A stretch of 64,000 nucleotides of DNA from Ruminococcus albus AD2013 (GCF_000526775.1 NZ_JAGS01000001.1:2542001-2606000); one strand, 5' to 3'; shown: positions 34,534 to 43,606, numbered from the stretch's first letter. Made by a program: numbers and translations. Notes: generated by a model not told the origin, from the letters alone.

Positions 34534-35373
34534 ATGAGACTTATGCAATTCCAGATAGATGATATCATCAAAACAGCACTGCTGGAAGATATCAATTACA
34601 TCGACGTGACCACCGACCTGCTGGTGAGCGATGACGCTGTAAGCACTGCAAAGTACGTTTCAAAGGACGAAGGTGTGCTCTGCGGCATCGAGGTAGCTCT
34701 GAGAGTTTTCAAACTGCTGGACGACAGAGTGTCCTTCCGTATTTTTATACATGACGGCGAAGTTGTACAAAAAGGCGACATCATCGCTGAGATAACAGGT
34801 CCTACAAGGGCACTGCTGAAAGGCGAGCGTACAGCGCTTAATCTTGTACAGCATATGTCGGGCATAGCTACCGCTACAAACAAGTGCGTACAGCTTATCG
34901 CAGGCACTAAGGCAAGCGTGGCAGATACCAGAAAAACTCTCCCCGGACTCAGGGCTATACAGAAGTATGCCGTTACTGTCGGCGGCGGAAAAAATCACCG
35001 CTATAATCTTTCCGACTGCGCTATGCTGAAAGATACTCATCTTGATGCTTATGGCAGCATGACAGGCGCAGTTAATGCCCTGCGTGAAAAAGTCGGTCAC
35101 ACCGTCAAGATAGAAGTTGAAGTAGCCGATATGGATATGCTTAAAGAAGCTCTTGACCTCGGTGTTGAGATAATCATGCTGGATAATATGTCCAACGAGG
35201 AAATGGCAGAAGCCGTTAAACTGACAAACGGCAGGGCTCTGCTTGAAGCTTCGGGAAATGTTACCGAAAAAACTATCCGCGGCATAGCTGAAACAGGCGT
35301 TGATATAATCTCTCTCGGTGCGCTGACACACTCTGTCAAAGCATTCGATATTTCCATGAAGATGGTAAAATGA
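34534..35373 (+). CDS. nadC: Nicotinate-nucleotide pyrophosphorylase (quinolinate phosphoribosyltransferase)
   Basis: Converts quinolinate and PRPP to nicotinate mononucleotide. Motifs: ALLEDINYIDVTTD near residues 13-26, LNLVQHMSGIATATN, DTRKTLPGLRAIQKYAV and GGGKNHRYNLSDC, with EVEVADMDMLKEAL and IMLDNMSNEEMAEAV further on. 279 residues is usual. CGGAGG precedes the ATG, and it is co-transcribed with nadB. Confidence 0.96.
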   Translation: MRLMQFQIDDIIKTALLEDINYIDVTTDLLVSDDAVSTAKYVSKDEGVLCGIEVALRVFKLLDDRVSFRIFIHDGEVVQKGDIIAEITGPTRALLKGERTALNLVQHMSGIATATNKCVQLIAGTKASVADTRKTLPGLRAIQKYAVTVGGGKNHRYNLSDCAMLKDTHLDAYGSMTGAVNALREKVGHTVKIEVEVADMDMLKEALDLGVEIIMLDNMSNEEMAEAVKLTNGRALLEASGNVTEKTIRGIAETGVDIISLGALTHSVKAFDISMKMVK

Positions 35374-35380
35374 TACCGCA

Positions 35381-35424
35381 AAGTGCAACCTTTTGTTGCG
35401 TGATTGCAAAGAACGGTTGGTAGA
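35381..35424 (+). promoter_or_regulatory. Conserved upstream box with LytTR-like direct repeats, copy 1
   Basis: TGCAACCTTTTGTTGCG followed by ACGGTTGGTAGA. Two nine-base units, TTTGTTGCG and ACGGTTGGT, are separated by 12 bases, the spacing used by LytTR-family regulators such as AgrA. A TATTAT -10 box lies 19 bases after the GGTAGA. The same arrangement recurs at 36119-36161. Confidence 0.5.
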
Positions 35425-35608
35425 TTTTTGCCGCCAAACGTGATATTATTACAATATGATCAGAACTACACAAACGGCATAAATATTTGATTTATGTCGT
35501 TTGCTGTATTTCGGGATATATGTCACCACTAAGGACAGAAAAAAAAAGAATAATATGCGGCATTATGTGCCGGCAAAAAGAAGCTTTGATAAAGACGGAG
35601 GACATAAA

Positions 35609-36118
35609 ATGAGAGTATACAGATCATATCGTGGATATAGCACTTCATCTGCCTTAGTGATAGGCTTGGTAATGGCGATATTTATACTGGTGGGCGGGAT
35701 ATTCGGCACAATAGGTATCATGCTGGGCAAAAGCATCGAAAAAACAAAGGCACAATGCACTGTTTCCATCGAAGCCGATGTCATCAACTACAAATATAAC
35801 AACGATGGTCTGTCTACACCGATATACAGCTATGTTTATGAGGGCGTGAACTACCAGTACTCCGCAAACTCATATTCAAATCACCCGCCTTACAGCGTAG
35901 GTGAAAAGGCTGACATCATGATAGACCCCGATTCTCCTCAGAAAGCTTTTGTACCAACCGATAAGACCACTGCTTTTATATCAATGCTTTTCAAGATCAT
36001 AGGATTCAGCTTTGCAGGCATCGGTGTGATAGTAATTCTCGTGGGACTTTTCCTCACTCACCTTGGCAAGAAACAAGCAAAGAATGACGATTTCAGCAAT
36101 TATGAACAGTGGCAGTAA
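35609..36118 (+). CDS. DUF3592-like membrane protein
   Basis: 169 residues. One membrane helix near residues 14-40 (ALVIGLVMAIFILVGGIFG), an external domain with SYVYEGVNYQYSANSYS and a glycine/valine turn VGEKADIMIDPDSPQKAF, and a second helix near 135-157. Ig-like beta domain between two helices is typical of DUF3592 proteins. ATG 35609 has GGAGG upstream. It is the first of three related genes; the next two are at 36228 and 36793. Confidence 0.75.
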   Translation: MRVYRSYRGYSTSSALVIGLVMAIFILVGGIFGTIGIMLGKSIEKTKAQCTVSIEADVINYKYNNDGLSTPIYSYVYEGVNYQYSANSYSNHPPYSVGEKADIMIDPDSPQKAFVPTDKTTAFISMLFKIIGFSFAGIGVIVILVGLFLTHLGKKQAKNDDFSNYEQWQ

Positions 36119-36161
36119 AATGCAACTTTTCGTTGCGCAATTGCAAATCTGAGTTGGTAGA
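36119..36161 (+). promoter_or_regulatory. Conserved upstream box with LytTR-like direct repeats, copy 2
   Basis: TGCAACTTTTCGTTGCG followed by TGAGTTGGTAGA, matching the box at 35381-35424. The units TTCGTTGCG and TGAGTTGGT are again 12 bases apart, and a TAATAT -10 box is again 19 bases after GGTAGA. Confidence 0.5.
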
Positions 36162-36227
36162 AAAAAGCACGGAAAAGTGCTAATATATGTTTATAGTAAA
36201 AACACCGCAAAACAGAGGTTGAAGAAC

Positions 36228-36746
36228 TTGGCAGCAAGAACAAACATGGTCCCCTCCTATAAAACTTTCTTCTTTTGGGGTCTGATATTAATGTTGACAG
36301 CGACAGTGATATTTTTTTTCGGCATCTACACGAATAATATGCGTGAGCGCTGTACCGAATCCACAACAGGTGTGGTAAAATCTGTAAAAAAATTGAGAGT
36401 AACAAAAAAAACCGGCACGCACAGAACAGAAACACATTATTGGTATAAGACCACATACGAATTTAAAGTTGACGGCAAGGTGTATTCGGGACGTTCTACT
36501 CTCGATGAAAAACGGAGACTTTATGAGGGCAGTCCGTTGCATGTGAATTACAATCCATCAAAGCCCGGTAAAGAGCACTATACCACATTAGATGACGATT
36601 GTACAGGAAAATTTGCAGTTTCGGTATTTTTCGGTGTGATAGGCGTTATTATCCTGGCCGCAGGCATTAAGGATAAAGCACGATTTAACAGATCGAATGG
36701 CATAAACGCCGATTTGAATGGTATGAACAACACTGACAAGTGTTGA
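36228..36746 (+). CDS. DUF3592-like membrane protein
   Basis: 172 residues, two membrane helices (about 12-33 and 133-152) around a beta-rich domain with THYWYKTTYEFKVDGKVYSG and PLHVNYNPSKPGKEHY. It aligns closely with the next gene, including the segment NNMRERCTESTTGVVKSV. The start is TTG at 36228, supported by GAGGT upstream and by alignment with the ATG start of the next gene; an ATG at 36246 is an alternative. It probably shares a transcript with 36793-37632. Confidence 0.75.
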   Translation: MAARTNMVPSYKTFFFWGLILMLTATVIFFFGIYTNNMRERCTESTTGVVKSVKKLRVTKKTGTHRTETHYWYKTTYEFKVDGKVYSGRSTLDEKRRLYEGSPLHVNYNPSKPGKEHYTTLDDDCTGKFAVSVFFGVIGVIILAAGIKDKARFNRSNGINADLNGMNNTDKC

Positions 36747-36792
36747 TATATGTGTATAGAAAAAACGTACAACAAAACGGAGGTAAAAGAAA

Positions 36793-37632
36793 ATGGCTGT
36801 AAGAAGAAATACAAAATCAAGTCCCGGATTTACTATATTCTTTGGTTTGATATGGGTGATCGTTGCGATAGTTATATTCTCCGTCAGCAACAAAACGAAT
36901 AATATGCGCAAGCGCTGCACTCAGTCCACAACAGGTGTGGTTCAGTCTGTACGATCGGAGCGCAGGACAAGAAAATCCGGCAAGCACCACAGAACAACAT
37001 ATTATGTTTATGTTACCGGATATGAATTCGAGGCTAACGGCAAGGAATATTCAGGCAGCTCAACTCTCAGCGCATCTGAGAGACTTGACACGGGCGCTAC
37101 CCTTAAAGTAACCTATAACCCTTCAAACCCTGCCAAAGATCATTATTCAAACTATGACAACAGCGGCACAGGCGGTATGGTCGTATCGGGCTTTTTAGGT
37201 GTGATAGGCATTATCGTCGTTATCAGCGGCTTTGCCCAGAAAGCAAGACAGGGCGGCTCCGGTTTTAGCAGAGCGGCAGCATCAGGCACAGGTGTTGTAC
37301 TGAATGGCTTTAACGGCAATAACAACTACAATTACAACACCTATAACAGCAACGGATACAATAACAACGGATATAATAACGGCTACAATAATAATTTTAA
37401 CAGCAACTACAACAACGGATACAACGATCCAAACAGCTACAACACCAATTACAATAACGACTATAATAACAGCTATAATACCTACGACAACAATTTCAAC
37501 AACGGTTACAATAATAACTATAACAACAATTACAATAACAACTACAATAACGATTATAACAACAGCTACAGCAATAACAACGTATACAGCGGCAGCAGCA
37601 ACAATTATAATGACTTCAATCAGCTGAACTGA
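36793..37632 (+). CDS. DUF3592-like membrane protein with long Asn/Tyr-rich tail
   Basis: 279 residues. The first 160 match the upstream gene: helix near 13-35, beta domain with YVYVTGYEFEANGKEYSG and LKVTYNPSNPAKDHYSNY, and second helix near 130-148. From about residue 172 to the end the protein is almost entirely Asn, Tyr, Gly, Ser and Asp, built from NNY, GYNN and NNNYN units. Such tails are prion-like and prone to assembly. CGGAGG precedes the ATG. The tail is absent from the two paralogues upstream. Confidence 0.8.
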   Translation: MAVRRNTKSSPGFTIFFGLIWVIVAIVIFSVSNKTNNMRKRCTQSTTGVVQSVRSERRTRKSGKHHRTTYYVYVTGYEFEANGKEYSGSSTLSASERLDTGATLKVTYNPSNPAKDHYSNYDNSGTGGMVVSGFLGVIGIIVVISGFAQKARQGGSGFSRAAASGTGVVLNGFNGNNNYNYNTYNSNGYNNNGYNNGYNNNFNSNYNNGYNDPNSYNTNYNNDYNNSYNTYDNNFNNGYNNNYNNNYNNNYNNDYNNSYSNNNVYSGSSNNYNDFNQLN

Positions 37633-37636
37633 TAAA

Positions 37637-37706
37637 TTGACATTTCCAATCCTTCACCATATTATTGTAAAACATTTTGCACGGTACGGAAAAACTGTAC
37701 CGTGCT
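37637..37706 (+). promoter_or_regulatory. Promoter and leader hairpin of uridine phosphorylase
   Basis: TTGACA (37637-37642) and TATTAT (37660-37665) with a 17-base spacer. The RNA would soon carry a perfect 9-bp hairpin GCACGGTAC/GTACCGTGC at 37680-37706, without a T-run, between the promoter and the ribosome site. Confidence 0.75.
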
Positions 37707-37754
37707 GAATGTCGTTATAAGCGCAAAACAACAGATGTTCAAGGAGGTATAAGC

Positions 37755-38543
37755 ATGGCATCTATTCTTGACGGACAGCGACAGTTCCACATACAGACAC
37801 TTCCCGAGGAAGTAGGCAGATACGTTATCCTTCCCGGCGACCCGGGGCGTGTGCCGAAAATAGCAGCGCTTCTGGATAATGCTGTACAGGTGGCCAATAA
37901 CCGCGAATTCAACGTATACACAGGAACACTTGACGGTGAAAAGGTCACGGTATGTTCAACAGGTATCGGCGGGCCTTCTGCGGCGATAGCTGTGGAAGAG
38001 CTTGCAAAATGCGGTGCGGATACCTTCGTCCGCATAGGCACCTGCGGCGGTATAGACCTTAAAATATGGGGCGGCGACCTCATAATCGCAAACAGCGCAA
38101 TACGTGCCGAGGGTACTTCATACGAGTATCTGCCCATAGGCTATCCTGCGTCGGCAGATTATTCAGTACTTAGGGCACTGGCTGACAGCGCCGAAGAACT
38201 TTCTTCGGATGAGAACGGCAACCGCTATCACGTAGGTGTTGTACACTCAAAGGACAGCTTTTACGGTCAGGTCGAGCCCGAGCGTTCGGGTGTGGCTGAC
38301 TATCTTCTGCCCCGCTGGAAGAGCTTTGTAAAATGCGGCTGTCTTTCTTCGGAAATGGAGTGTGCGGCGATATACTCGGTAGGCATGGTTCTCGGTGTAC
38401 GCTGCGGATGTGTACTCACAGCCCTGTGGAACATGGAGCGCTCCAAACAAGGCTTGCCCGACACCCTGACAGACGACAGTTCACGTGGAATCAAATGCGC
38501 AGTAGAAGCCATAAGAAAGTTGATACGCCAGGACAAGGCATAA
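37755..38543 (+). CDS. udp: Uridine phosphorylase
   Basis: Splits uridine with phosphate into uracil and ribose-1-phosphate for salvage. The start GRYVILPGDPGRVPKIAALLD is followed by VCSTGIGGPSAAIAVEEL, FVRIGTCGGIDLKIWGGDL and LSSEMECAAIYSVG, the phosphate, ribose and base contacts of the NP-I family. About 262 residues is normal. ATG 37755 has AAGGAGG upstream; the longer frame does not. Confidence 0.93.
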   Translation: MASILDGQRQFHIQTLPEEVGRYVILPGDPGRVPKIAALLDNAVQVANNREFNVYTGTLDGEKVTVCSTGIGGPSAAIAVEELAKCGADTFVRIGTCGGIDLKIWGGDLIIANSAIRAEGTSYEYLPIGYPASADYSVLRALADSAEELSSDENGNRYHVGVVHSKDSFYGQVEPERSGVADYLLPRWKSFVKCGCLSSEMECAAIYSVGMVLGVRCGCVLTALWNMERSKQGLPDTLTDDSSRGIKCAVEAIRKLIRQDKA

Positions 38544-38546
38544 AAC

Positions 38547-38576
38547 AAAGCGGAGAGCGATCGCTCTCCGCTTTTT
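38547..38576. terminator. Bidirectional intrinsic terminator
   Basis: A perfect palindrome AAAGCGGAGAGCGA and its complement, with T-runs on both sides, between the converging uridine phosphorylase and O-antigen-ligase-like genes. Confidence 0.92.
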
Positions 38577-38587
38577 CATATCATTTG

Positions 38588-40153
38588 TTATACCTTACAG
38601 TTCTTTCCCTTAACAGAAATATCCCAGCAAAGACCTGCTGCTATGAACATTATGTATGTCGCACTGAACCAGGTGGTGTTGAACCAGGCCTGAGCCATAT
38701 ACGCCAGTACCGCCGCAAATGCTGCCGCAGATACCCAGTCAGTCTTGCCATTGATGAAGCCTGCTGCAAGCTTTATACCCTTTATCAATGTAGCGATAAG
38801 GAAAACAGCATACAGTATCAGTGTGAGAACACCCTTCTGCATAGCGGTATCCATGTACTCGTTATAGCTGCGGTCCATGGTGAGATTATATTTTGAGAGA
38901 TGATAAATCCCGTTATCTGGACCAACGCCCAGCGCAGGTCTGTCAGAGATAACATTTACCGCATCACCAAAGAGGTAATCATAGATACCACGGGTATCAG
39001 TCTCCTTATCAGCCATGCCGTATACGTAGTCATATCTTTCATAGTGACCTATCGACCTAACAACATAACTGTCGGTAAAGATGACTTTTTCATCATTGAA
39101 CTCAGCTGTGCCTGTTCCGAAAAGTGCGCCTGCCGCAATACCCGATACAGCCAGAGGAATGAACACTGCAAGTGCGCCCTTGCCGCCCTTTGCCGCCTTG
39201 ACAACTGCCAGGATAAGCACGATAAACGAAGCTGCTCCTATGCCGAGAACACCTGCATAAACATCTGTCAGACAAGCGGCAGCTGCCATTATCGGAGCGG
39301 CAATACAGTAAAGTATCCTGCGCTTTTTGTTATCATCAAAAGCCGCGCCGCCTATAGCCAGTGCAAATGCCACCGAAAGAAAAGCTGCCAGCGCATGGGG
39401 CGAGGTTAAAAATCCGCTTGCGATCCTGCCCTTTAAGTATACGCCGAAAGATGTATAGTTCTCTTCCTGAGATATGAATATCTCTCCCTTTGAAGCATCT
39501 GCAACATCGGTCGTACTGGGATAGAGGAAAAGATTTTCAAAGTAATTGCTTGTAACAGATGATACCGCGGGGATAGCTTCGATAATACCGACTATCGCCT
39601 GAAATGTTCCCATACCTACGATAAGATCCGAGAGCGCTTTTTTACGCTTGCCGTCGCTGAGTGCTGCCGCCGCGGCAAAAAGTCCCAGCCAGCCGAGAGT
39701 CATGAGAAAACCATCATGTCTGCCGATGTAGCCCAGCAGAGAATCGTGCTTGCTGCCTGCCGCCAGTGCCGATACCAGCGTCGAAACAAGCAACAGTATC
39801 GGCAGTATCAGTGTCTTGTTGTTTTTAAGATCGACCAGACCCTTCTGTCTGGCCACATCAAACACCAGATAGCCCAGTCCGCCCATAAGCATGACCATCG
39901 ATGCCGAATAGAATATAAAATTATCACCGAGATAGTGAGGCATATTCTCCTCAACATACATCTCGATATGCTGGGTATAATACGCAGGTATCAGCACCAG
40001 CGATATTATAAGCACTGCCAGCATACAGAAACGGCTGCACATCTTCTGAGCACCGTCAAAGTCCATATTCAGAATAAAATCTGATTTTTCCGTAGAGCCG
40101 AACAGGTGCTTATGCCCCTTATTCAGCGTATCTGTTTTTTTATCCTTTGCCAT
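38588..40153 (-). CDS. O-antigen ligase-like (Wzy_C) polytopic membrane protein
   Basis: 521 residues with about eleven hydrophobic segments. Near the C-terminus the motif NVISDRPALGVGPDNGIY followed by DRSYNEYMDTAMQKGV is the hallmark loop of O-antigen ligase/polymerase proteins, which join lipid-linked sugar chains at the outer face of the membrane. In Gram-positives the product would be a wall glycopolymer or exopolysaccharide. No other glycan genes lie nearby, so the substrate is unknown. GAGGCG precedes the ATG. Confidence 0.82.
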   Translation of the reverse strand: MAKDKKTDTLNKGHKHLFGSTEKSDFILNMDFDGAQKMCSRFCMLAVLIISLVLIPAYYTQHIEMYVEENMPHYLGDNFIFYSASMVMLMGGLGYLVFDVARQKGLVDLKNNKTLILPILLLVSTLVSALAAGSKHDSLLGYIGRHDGFLMTLGWLGLFAAAAALSDGKRKKALSDLIVGMGTFQAIVGIIEAIPAVSSVTSNYFENLFLYPSTTDVADASKGEIFISQEENYTSFGVYLKGRIASGFLTSPHALAAFLSVAFALAIGGAAFDDNKKRRILYCIAAPIMAAAACLTDVYAGVLGIGAASFIVLILAVVKAAKGGKGALAVFIPLAVSGIAAGALFGTGTAEFNDEKVIFTDSYVVRSIGHYERYDYVYGMADKETDTRGIYDYLFGDAVNVISDRPALGVGPDNGIYHLSKYNLTMDRSYNEYMDTAMQKGVLTLILYAVFLIATLIKGIKLAAGFINGKTDWVSAAAFAAVLAYMAQAWFNTTWFSATYIMFIAAGLCWDISVKGKNCKV

Positions 40154-40269
40154 AATGCGCCTCTGTATTATATTATTTTTGTCTGACTATCCCTTTACCA
40201 CACCATACTATCATTATATATCTTTTAGCGCCGTAAAGTCCGGTGTGTCAGCGGGATCACTGTATTTTA

Positions 40270-40305
40270 TTATAAAAAAAGCGGACAGGTCATTGCCCTG
40301 TCCGC
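40270..40305 (-). terminator. Intrinsic terminator of RNase Y
   Basis: A 9-bp stem GCGGACAGG/CCTGTCCGC followed by TTTTTTTATAA on the minus strand, 12 bases after the RNase Y stop. Confidence 0.92.
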
Positions 40306-40317
40306 CGTTTTCAAGCC

Positions 40318-41883
40318 TTACTTGGCATACTCCACTACTCTGCTCTCTCTGATAAGGTTCACCTTGATCTGTCCCGGATAGTCCATCTCTGTTTCTATCC
40401 TCTTTGCGATCTCCCTTGCCACCAAGACCATCTTTTCATCGTTGATCTTTTCGGGCTGAATCATGATCCTTACCTCTCTGCCTGCCTGTATAGCGAAAGA
40501 TTTCTCTACGCCGTCATAGGAAGTACAGATCTCTTCAAGCTTCTGTAATCTCTTGATATAGTTTTCATAGTTCTCGCTTCTCGCGCCGGGTCTTGCCGCG
40601 GAGATAGCATCTGCCGCCTGAACCAGAGCCGCAACGACAGTTCTTGTTTCAACGTCGCCGTGGTGTGCTTCGATAGCATGGATAACATCGGCATTTTCCT
40701 TGTACTTCTTACATACATCTACGCCTATCTGAACATGAGAGCCTTCGATCTCATAGCTCAGTGCCTTACCTATATCATGGAGCAGTCCTGCTCTTCTTGC
40801 GAGATTTGCATCAACACCCAGTTCTGATGCCATCATGCCTGCCAGATGTGCAACCTCGATAGAGTGATTGAGCACGTTCTGACGGTAGCTGGTACGGAAT
40901 CTCAGACGACCCAGCAACTTGATGAGCTCGTGATTAAGACCGTGTACATTGGTCTCCAGTACAGCTCTTTCACCCTCCTGCTTGATCTTGAGTTCCACTT
41001 CTCGCTTGGCTTTCTCGACCATTTCTTCGATACGGGTGGGGTGGATACGGCCGTCCTGGATAAGCTTTTCAAGGGCTATCCTTGCGACCTCACGCCTTAC
41101 CTGATCGAAGCAGGAAATGGTGATAGCCTCGGGGGTATCGTCGATTATAAGGTCAACGCCGGTAAGAGTTTCAATGGTACGGATATTCCTTCCCTCGCGT
41201 CCGATTATCCTACCCTTCATCTCATCGTTGGGCAGCGCCACAACAGATACAGCAGTCTCAGACACCTGATCTGCCGCACATCTCGCAATAGCAAGCGAAA
41301 TATACTGTCTTGCCTTGGCATCGCACTCGTCCTTGATCTGCGCGTCATAGTTAGCTATCTTGACAGCCTTCTCATGTACCAGATCACCCTCAAGCTGTGC
41401 CAGCAGATATTCCTTAGCCTGATCTACTGTCAGACCAGATATCTTCTCCAGCATATCCAGCTGTGAATGCTTGATGCGTTCAGCCTCAGCCACCTTCTCG
41501 TCGGCGGACTTCAGCTTTTTCTGAAGCGTTTCTTCCTTCTTTTCCAGATTGTCCAGCTTCTTGTCGATGCTCTCTTCCTTCTGCTGGATACGTCTTTCCT
41601 GTCTGGATACTTCACTTCTTCTTTCTTTCAGCTCTTTTTCAGTTTCCTGGCGGGACTTATGTATTTCGTCCTTTGCTTCCACCAATGCTGACTTTTTAAG
41701 AGTCTCTGCGTTTTTCTTCGCTTCCTCTACTATCTTTTCCGCTTCTGCTTCAGCCGAGCCTATAGCTGCTTCGGCAGTTTCCTTACGATAGTCGATTCCC
41801 TTCTTAAAACAAATGTAGCCACTGATAGCTGCGCCAAGAACAAGAGCCGCTACACAAAGTGCTATTACCAATCCGACACTCAT
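40318..41883 (-). CDS. rny: Ribonuclease Y
   Basis: Membrane-anchored endoribonuclease that begins mRNA decay in Firmicutes. Residues 1-25 form the membrane helix (VGLVIALCVAALVLGAAISGY), about 30-190 a long charged coiled coil, then a KH domain with DEMKGRIIGREGRNIRTIE, and an HD domain with HSIEVAHLAGMMASELGVD and LLHDIGKALSYE. 521 residues matches the family. AAGGAGG precedes the ATG. Its promoter is at 42055-42083. Confidence 0.97.
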   Translation of the reverse strand: MSVGLVIALCVAALVLGAAISGYICFKKGIDYRKETAEAAIGSAEAEAEKIVEEAKKNAETLKKSALVEAKDEIHKSRQETEKELKERRSEVSRQERRIQQKEESIDKKLDNLEKKEETLQKKLKSADEKVAEAERIKHSQLDMLEKISGLTVDQAKEYLLAQLEGDLVHEKAVKIANYDAQIKDECDAKARQYISLAIARCAADQVSETAVSVVALPNDEMKGRIIGREGRNIRTIETLTGVDLIIDDTPEAITISCFDQVRREVARIALEKLIQDGRIHPTRIEEMVEKAKREVELKIKQEGERAVLETNVHGLNHELIKLLGRLRFRTSYRQNVLNHSIEVAHLAGMMASELGVDANLARRAGLLHDIGKALSYEIEGSHVQIGVDVCKKYKENADVIHAIEAHHGDVETRTVVAALVQAADAISAARPGARSENYENYIKRLQKLEEICTSYDGVEKSFAIQAGREVRIMIQPEKINDEKMVLVAREIAKRIETEMDYPGQIKVNLIRESRVVEYAK

Positions 41884-42054
41884 TGTATAGCATTCCTCCT
41901 TCTTGAAAGTACAGAGTCCTTTTCCTTACGGATACCCCTTGTATCCACGAAAAAAGCCTCTGCCCGATATTAAATTGTAAAGATACAAATAGCATGAATA
42001 GTTTTATGGTAAACCGCCTCAGCGGGACCGATAAAAATTTTAATGCATAATATT

Positions 42055-42083
42055 ATTGTATAACAAATCGCCGAAAATGTCAA
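42055..42083 (-). promoter_or_regulatory. Promoter of RNase Y
   Basis: Minus-strand TTGACA (42078-42083) and TACAAT (42055-42060) with a 17-base spacer, giving a leader of about 165 bases. Confidence 0.85.
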
Positions 42084-42144
42084 GGTATTTTTTAGATATT
42101 CTGCTAAAAATTTTATTTTTGGGGATATGCCCTGAAAATCCCCC

Positions 42145-42173
42145 TTGACAAACGCATTAAAGAGTGATATGAT
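42145..42173 (+). promoter_or_regulatory. Promoter of the T-box/thrS operon
   Basis: TTGACA (42145-42150) and TATGAT (42168-42173) with a 17-base spacer, directly ahead of the T-box leader. Confidence 0.85.
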
Positions 42174-42179
42174 AATTTT

Positions 42180-42434
42180 ATAATATTGTAAATCGATGAC
42201 GGGGAAGCCGTTTGGCACATAAAGCGCATCACAGAGAGTACCGCATATGCTGAAAGCGGTACATCGCAAAGCTTCACGGATACCGCCCCAGAGTGCGTCC
42301 AATACACGCCGCAGGTCTGCGTTAAAGACTAAATGAGGTACAGTGCCATAATAATGGTATTGTGCGAATCTGGGTGGAACCGCGTTATATGACGTCCCAT
42401 GAGAGTAATATACTCTCGTGGGATTTTTTATTTT
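42180..42434 (+). promoter_or_regulatory. T-box riboswitch, threonine-specific (ACC specifier)
   Basis: Leader that senses uncharged tRNA. The T-box sequence TGGGTGGAACCGCG is at 42371-42384. The terminator CCCATGAGAG/CTCTCGTGGG with TTTTTTATTTT is at 42395-42434. Stem I can be folded: GGGG and CCGT near 42199-42212 pair with CCCC and ACGG near 42276-42289, leaving ATACCG in the specifier loop with ACC at 42282-42284. ACC is a threonine codon, which agrees with thrS in the operon. An AGAGAG box and a GCTGAAAGC-like distal arm are also present. Confidence 0.93.
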
Positions 42435-42465
42435 GCACATACAGAACACTAGGAGGAAACACAAA

Positions 42466-42855
42466 ATGAACAACAGAAAAACATTCGCGATGATATGCTA
42501 TTTTATAAGCATCGCTGCCTGTATAGGCGCGGGAGTGGTATCATTCATGGCATACAGGCATTCGATAACCTACACACTGGGATTTTTGATATTCGTGCCA
42601 ATATGGATAGGTGCATACTGGTTCCTTGGATTTTTCAATGCACTGGCACGTGAGAAAAGCGGCAAAAAGACAAGATTCGTAGTTAAAAAATCGCTTACCA
42701 GAGGCTTAAGCGCAGTGGCTAATATATTAAGCGTACTGCTTTTGTGCTTCTGGGTATACGCTTATATATTCATGGTACTTCCCGCTAATAAGGCTGACAG
42801 CAAGGCCAAAGTCGGGACCCGGCAGGTCGTATCATGGAGCGTGGATATGCGATAA
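42466..42855 (+). CDS. Small membrane protein under T-box control
   Basis: 129 residues with about three hydrophobic segments (FAMICYFISIAACIGAGVVSF, LGFLIFVPIWIGAYWFLGFF, ANILSVLLLCFWVYAYIFMV) and a basic loop between the second and third. AGGAGG precedes ATG 42466, which lies 32 bases after the T-box terminator. No known family. Its place as first gene after a threonine T-box, ahead of thrS, is unexpected. Confidence 0.7.
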   Translation: MNNRKTFAMICYFISIAACIGAGVVSFMAYRHSITYTLGFLIFVPIWIGAYWFLGFFNALAREKSGKKTRFVVKKSLTRGLSAVANILSVLLLCFWVYAYIFMVLPANKADSKAKVGTRQVVSWSVDMR

Positions 42856-42893
42856 GATAAACTGAACTCAAAAGATTTGAACGGAGGGATATC

Positions 42894-43520
42894 ATGACAG
42901 TCGGAAAACCTGAGACCAGCGGCTGGGACGCTATAACCGCAGAATTTGAAAGGATATATCCTGACCAGAAAGCACCTATACACTATGGCACCATAGTGCC
43001 GTATGAACTGGGCGGCAATGACCCGCTGAACGGTATAAGCATCTATGACGGCGGCGATTTCTGGCACTTTGTCACCTACGGACTTTCGGAACTTTATGAA
43101 AAAGAAAGCCAGGACAAAGAGTGGAGCGGATTCGGCTATGAGCTGACATTCAAACTGAAAAAGGGCTGCTACACCCCCGAAAACGAAGCAAACGAGCTGA
43201 AATGTGTCGCAGGACTTCTTCAGCAGATAGCAAGGATAACCTTCAAGAACGGCGAGATATTCCAGAACAACGAATACCTCTACACGGGTCAGACCGCAGG
43301 TATTGACTTTGAGCAGAAGTCTCCTCTGACAGGTTTCATCTGCATCAACGACCCGTCGGTGAACACACTTGAAACACCTAACGGCAGAGTGGAATTCATC
43401 GAAATGATCGGCATGACCGATGCTGAACTGAAAACTCTCGGTTCACATGACAGCGTGGCTGAGATATACCAAAAGCTCGGCAGCGATGTTACCGATTATT
43501 ACAGAAAATCAATAGTATAA
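42894..43520 (+). CDS. SUFU (suppressor of fused) domain protein
   Basis: 208 residues, mostly a single SUFU domain. The segment IHYGTIVPYELGGNDPLNGISIYDGG followed by FWHFVTYGLSELYEKES is typical, as is GYELTFKLKK and EFIEMIGMTDAEL at the end. Bacterial SUFU proteins are often thought to be immunity proteins in toxin systems, though many stand alone. No toxin gene is seen here. GGAGGG precedes the ATG. It is second in the T-box operon, upstream of thrS. Confidence 0.88.
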   Translation: MTVGKPETSGWDAITAEFERIYPDQKAPIHYGTIVPYELGGNDPLNGISIYDGGDFWHFVTYGLSELYEKESQDKEWSGFGYELTFKLKKGCYTPENEANELKCVAGLLQQIARITFKNGEIFQNNEYLYTGQTAGIDFEQKSPLTGFICINDPSVNTLETPNGRVEFIEMIGMTDAELKTLGSHDSVAEIYQKLGSDVTDYYRKSIV

Positions 43521-43606
43521 TTCAAGCAATTTGATCCTGCGGTACGCGTTTATATGCAAGACAAAGACCGCTACCGCGGATGGTAAAAATGAAAGGTGGA
43601 ATAATA

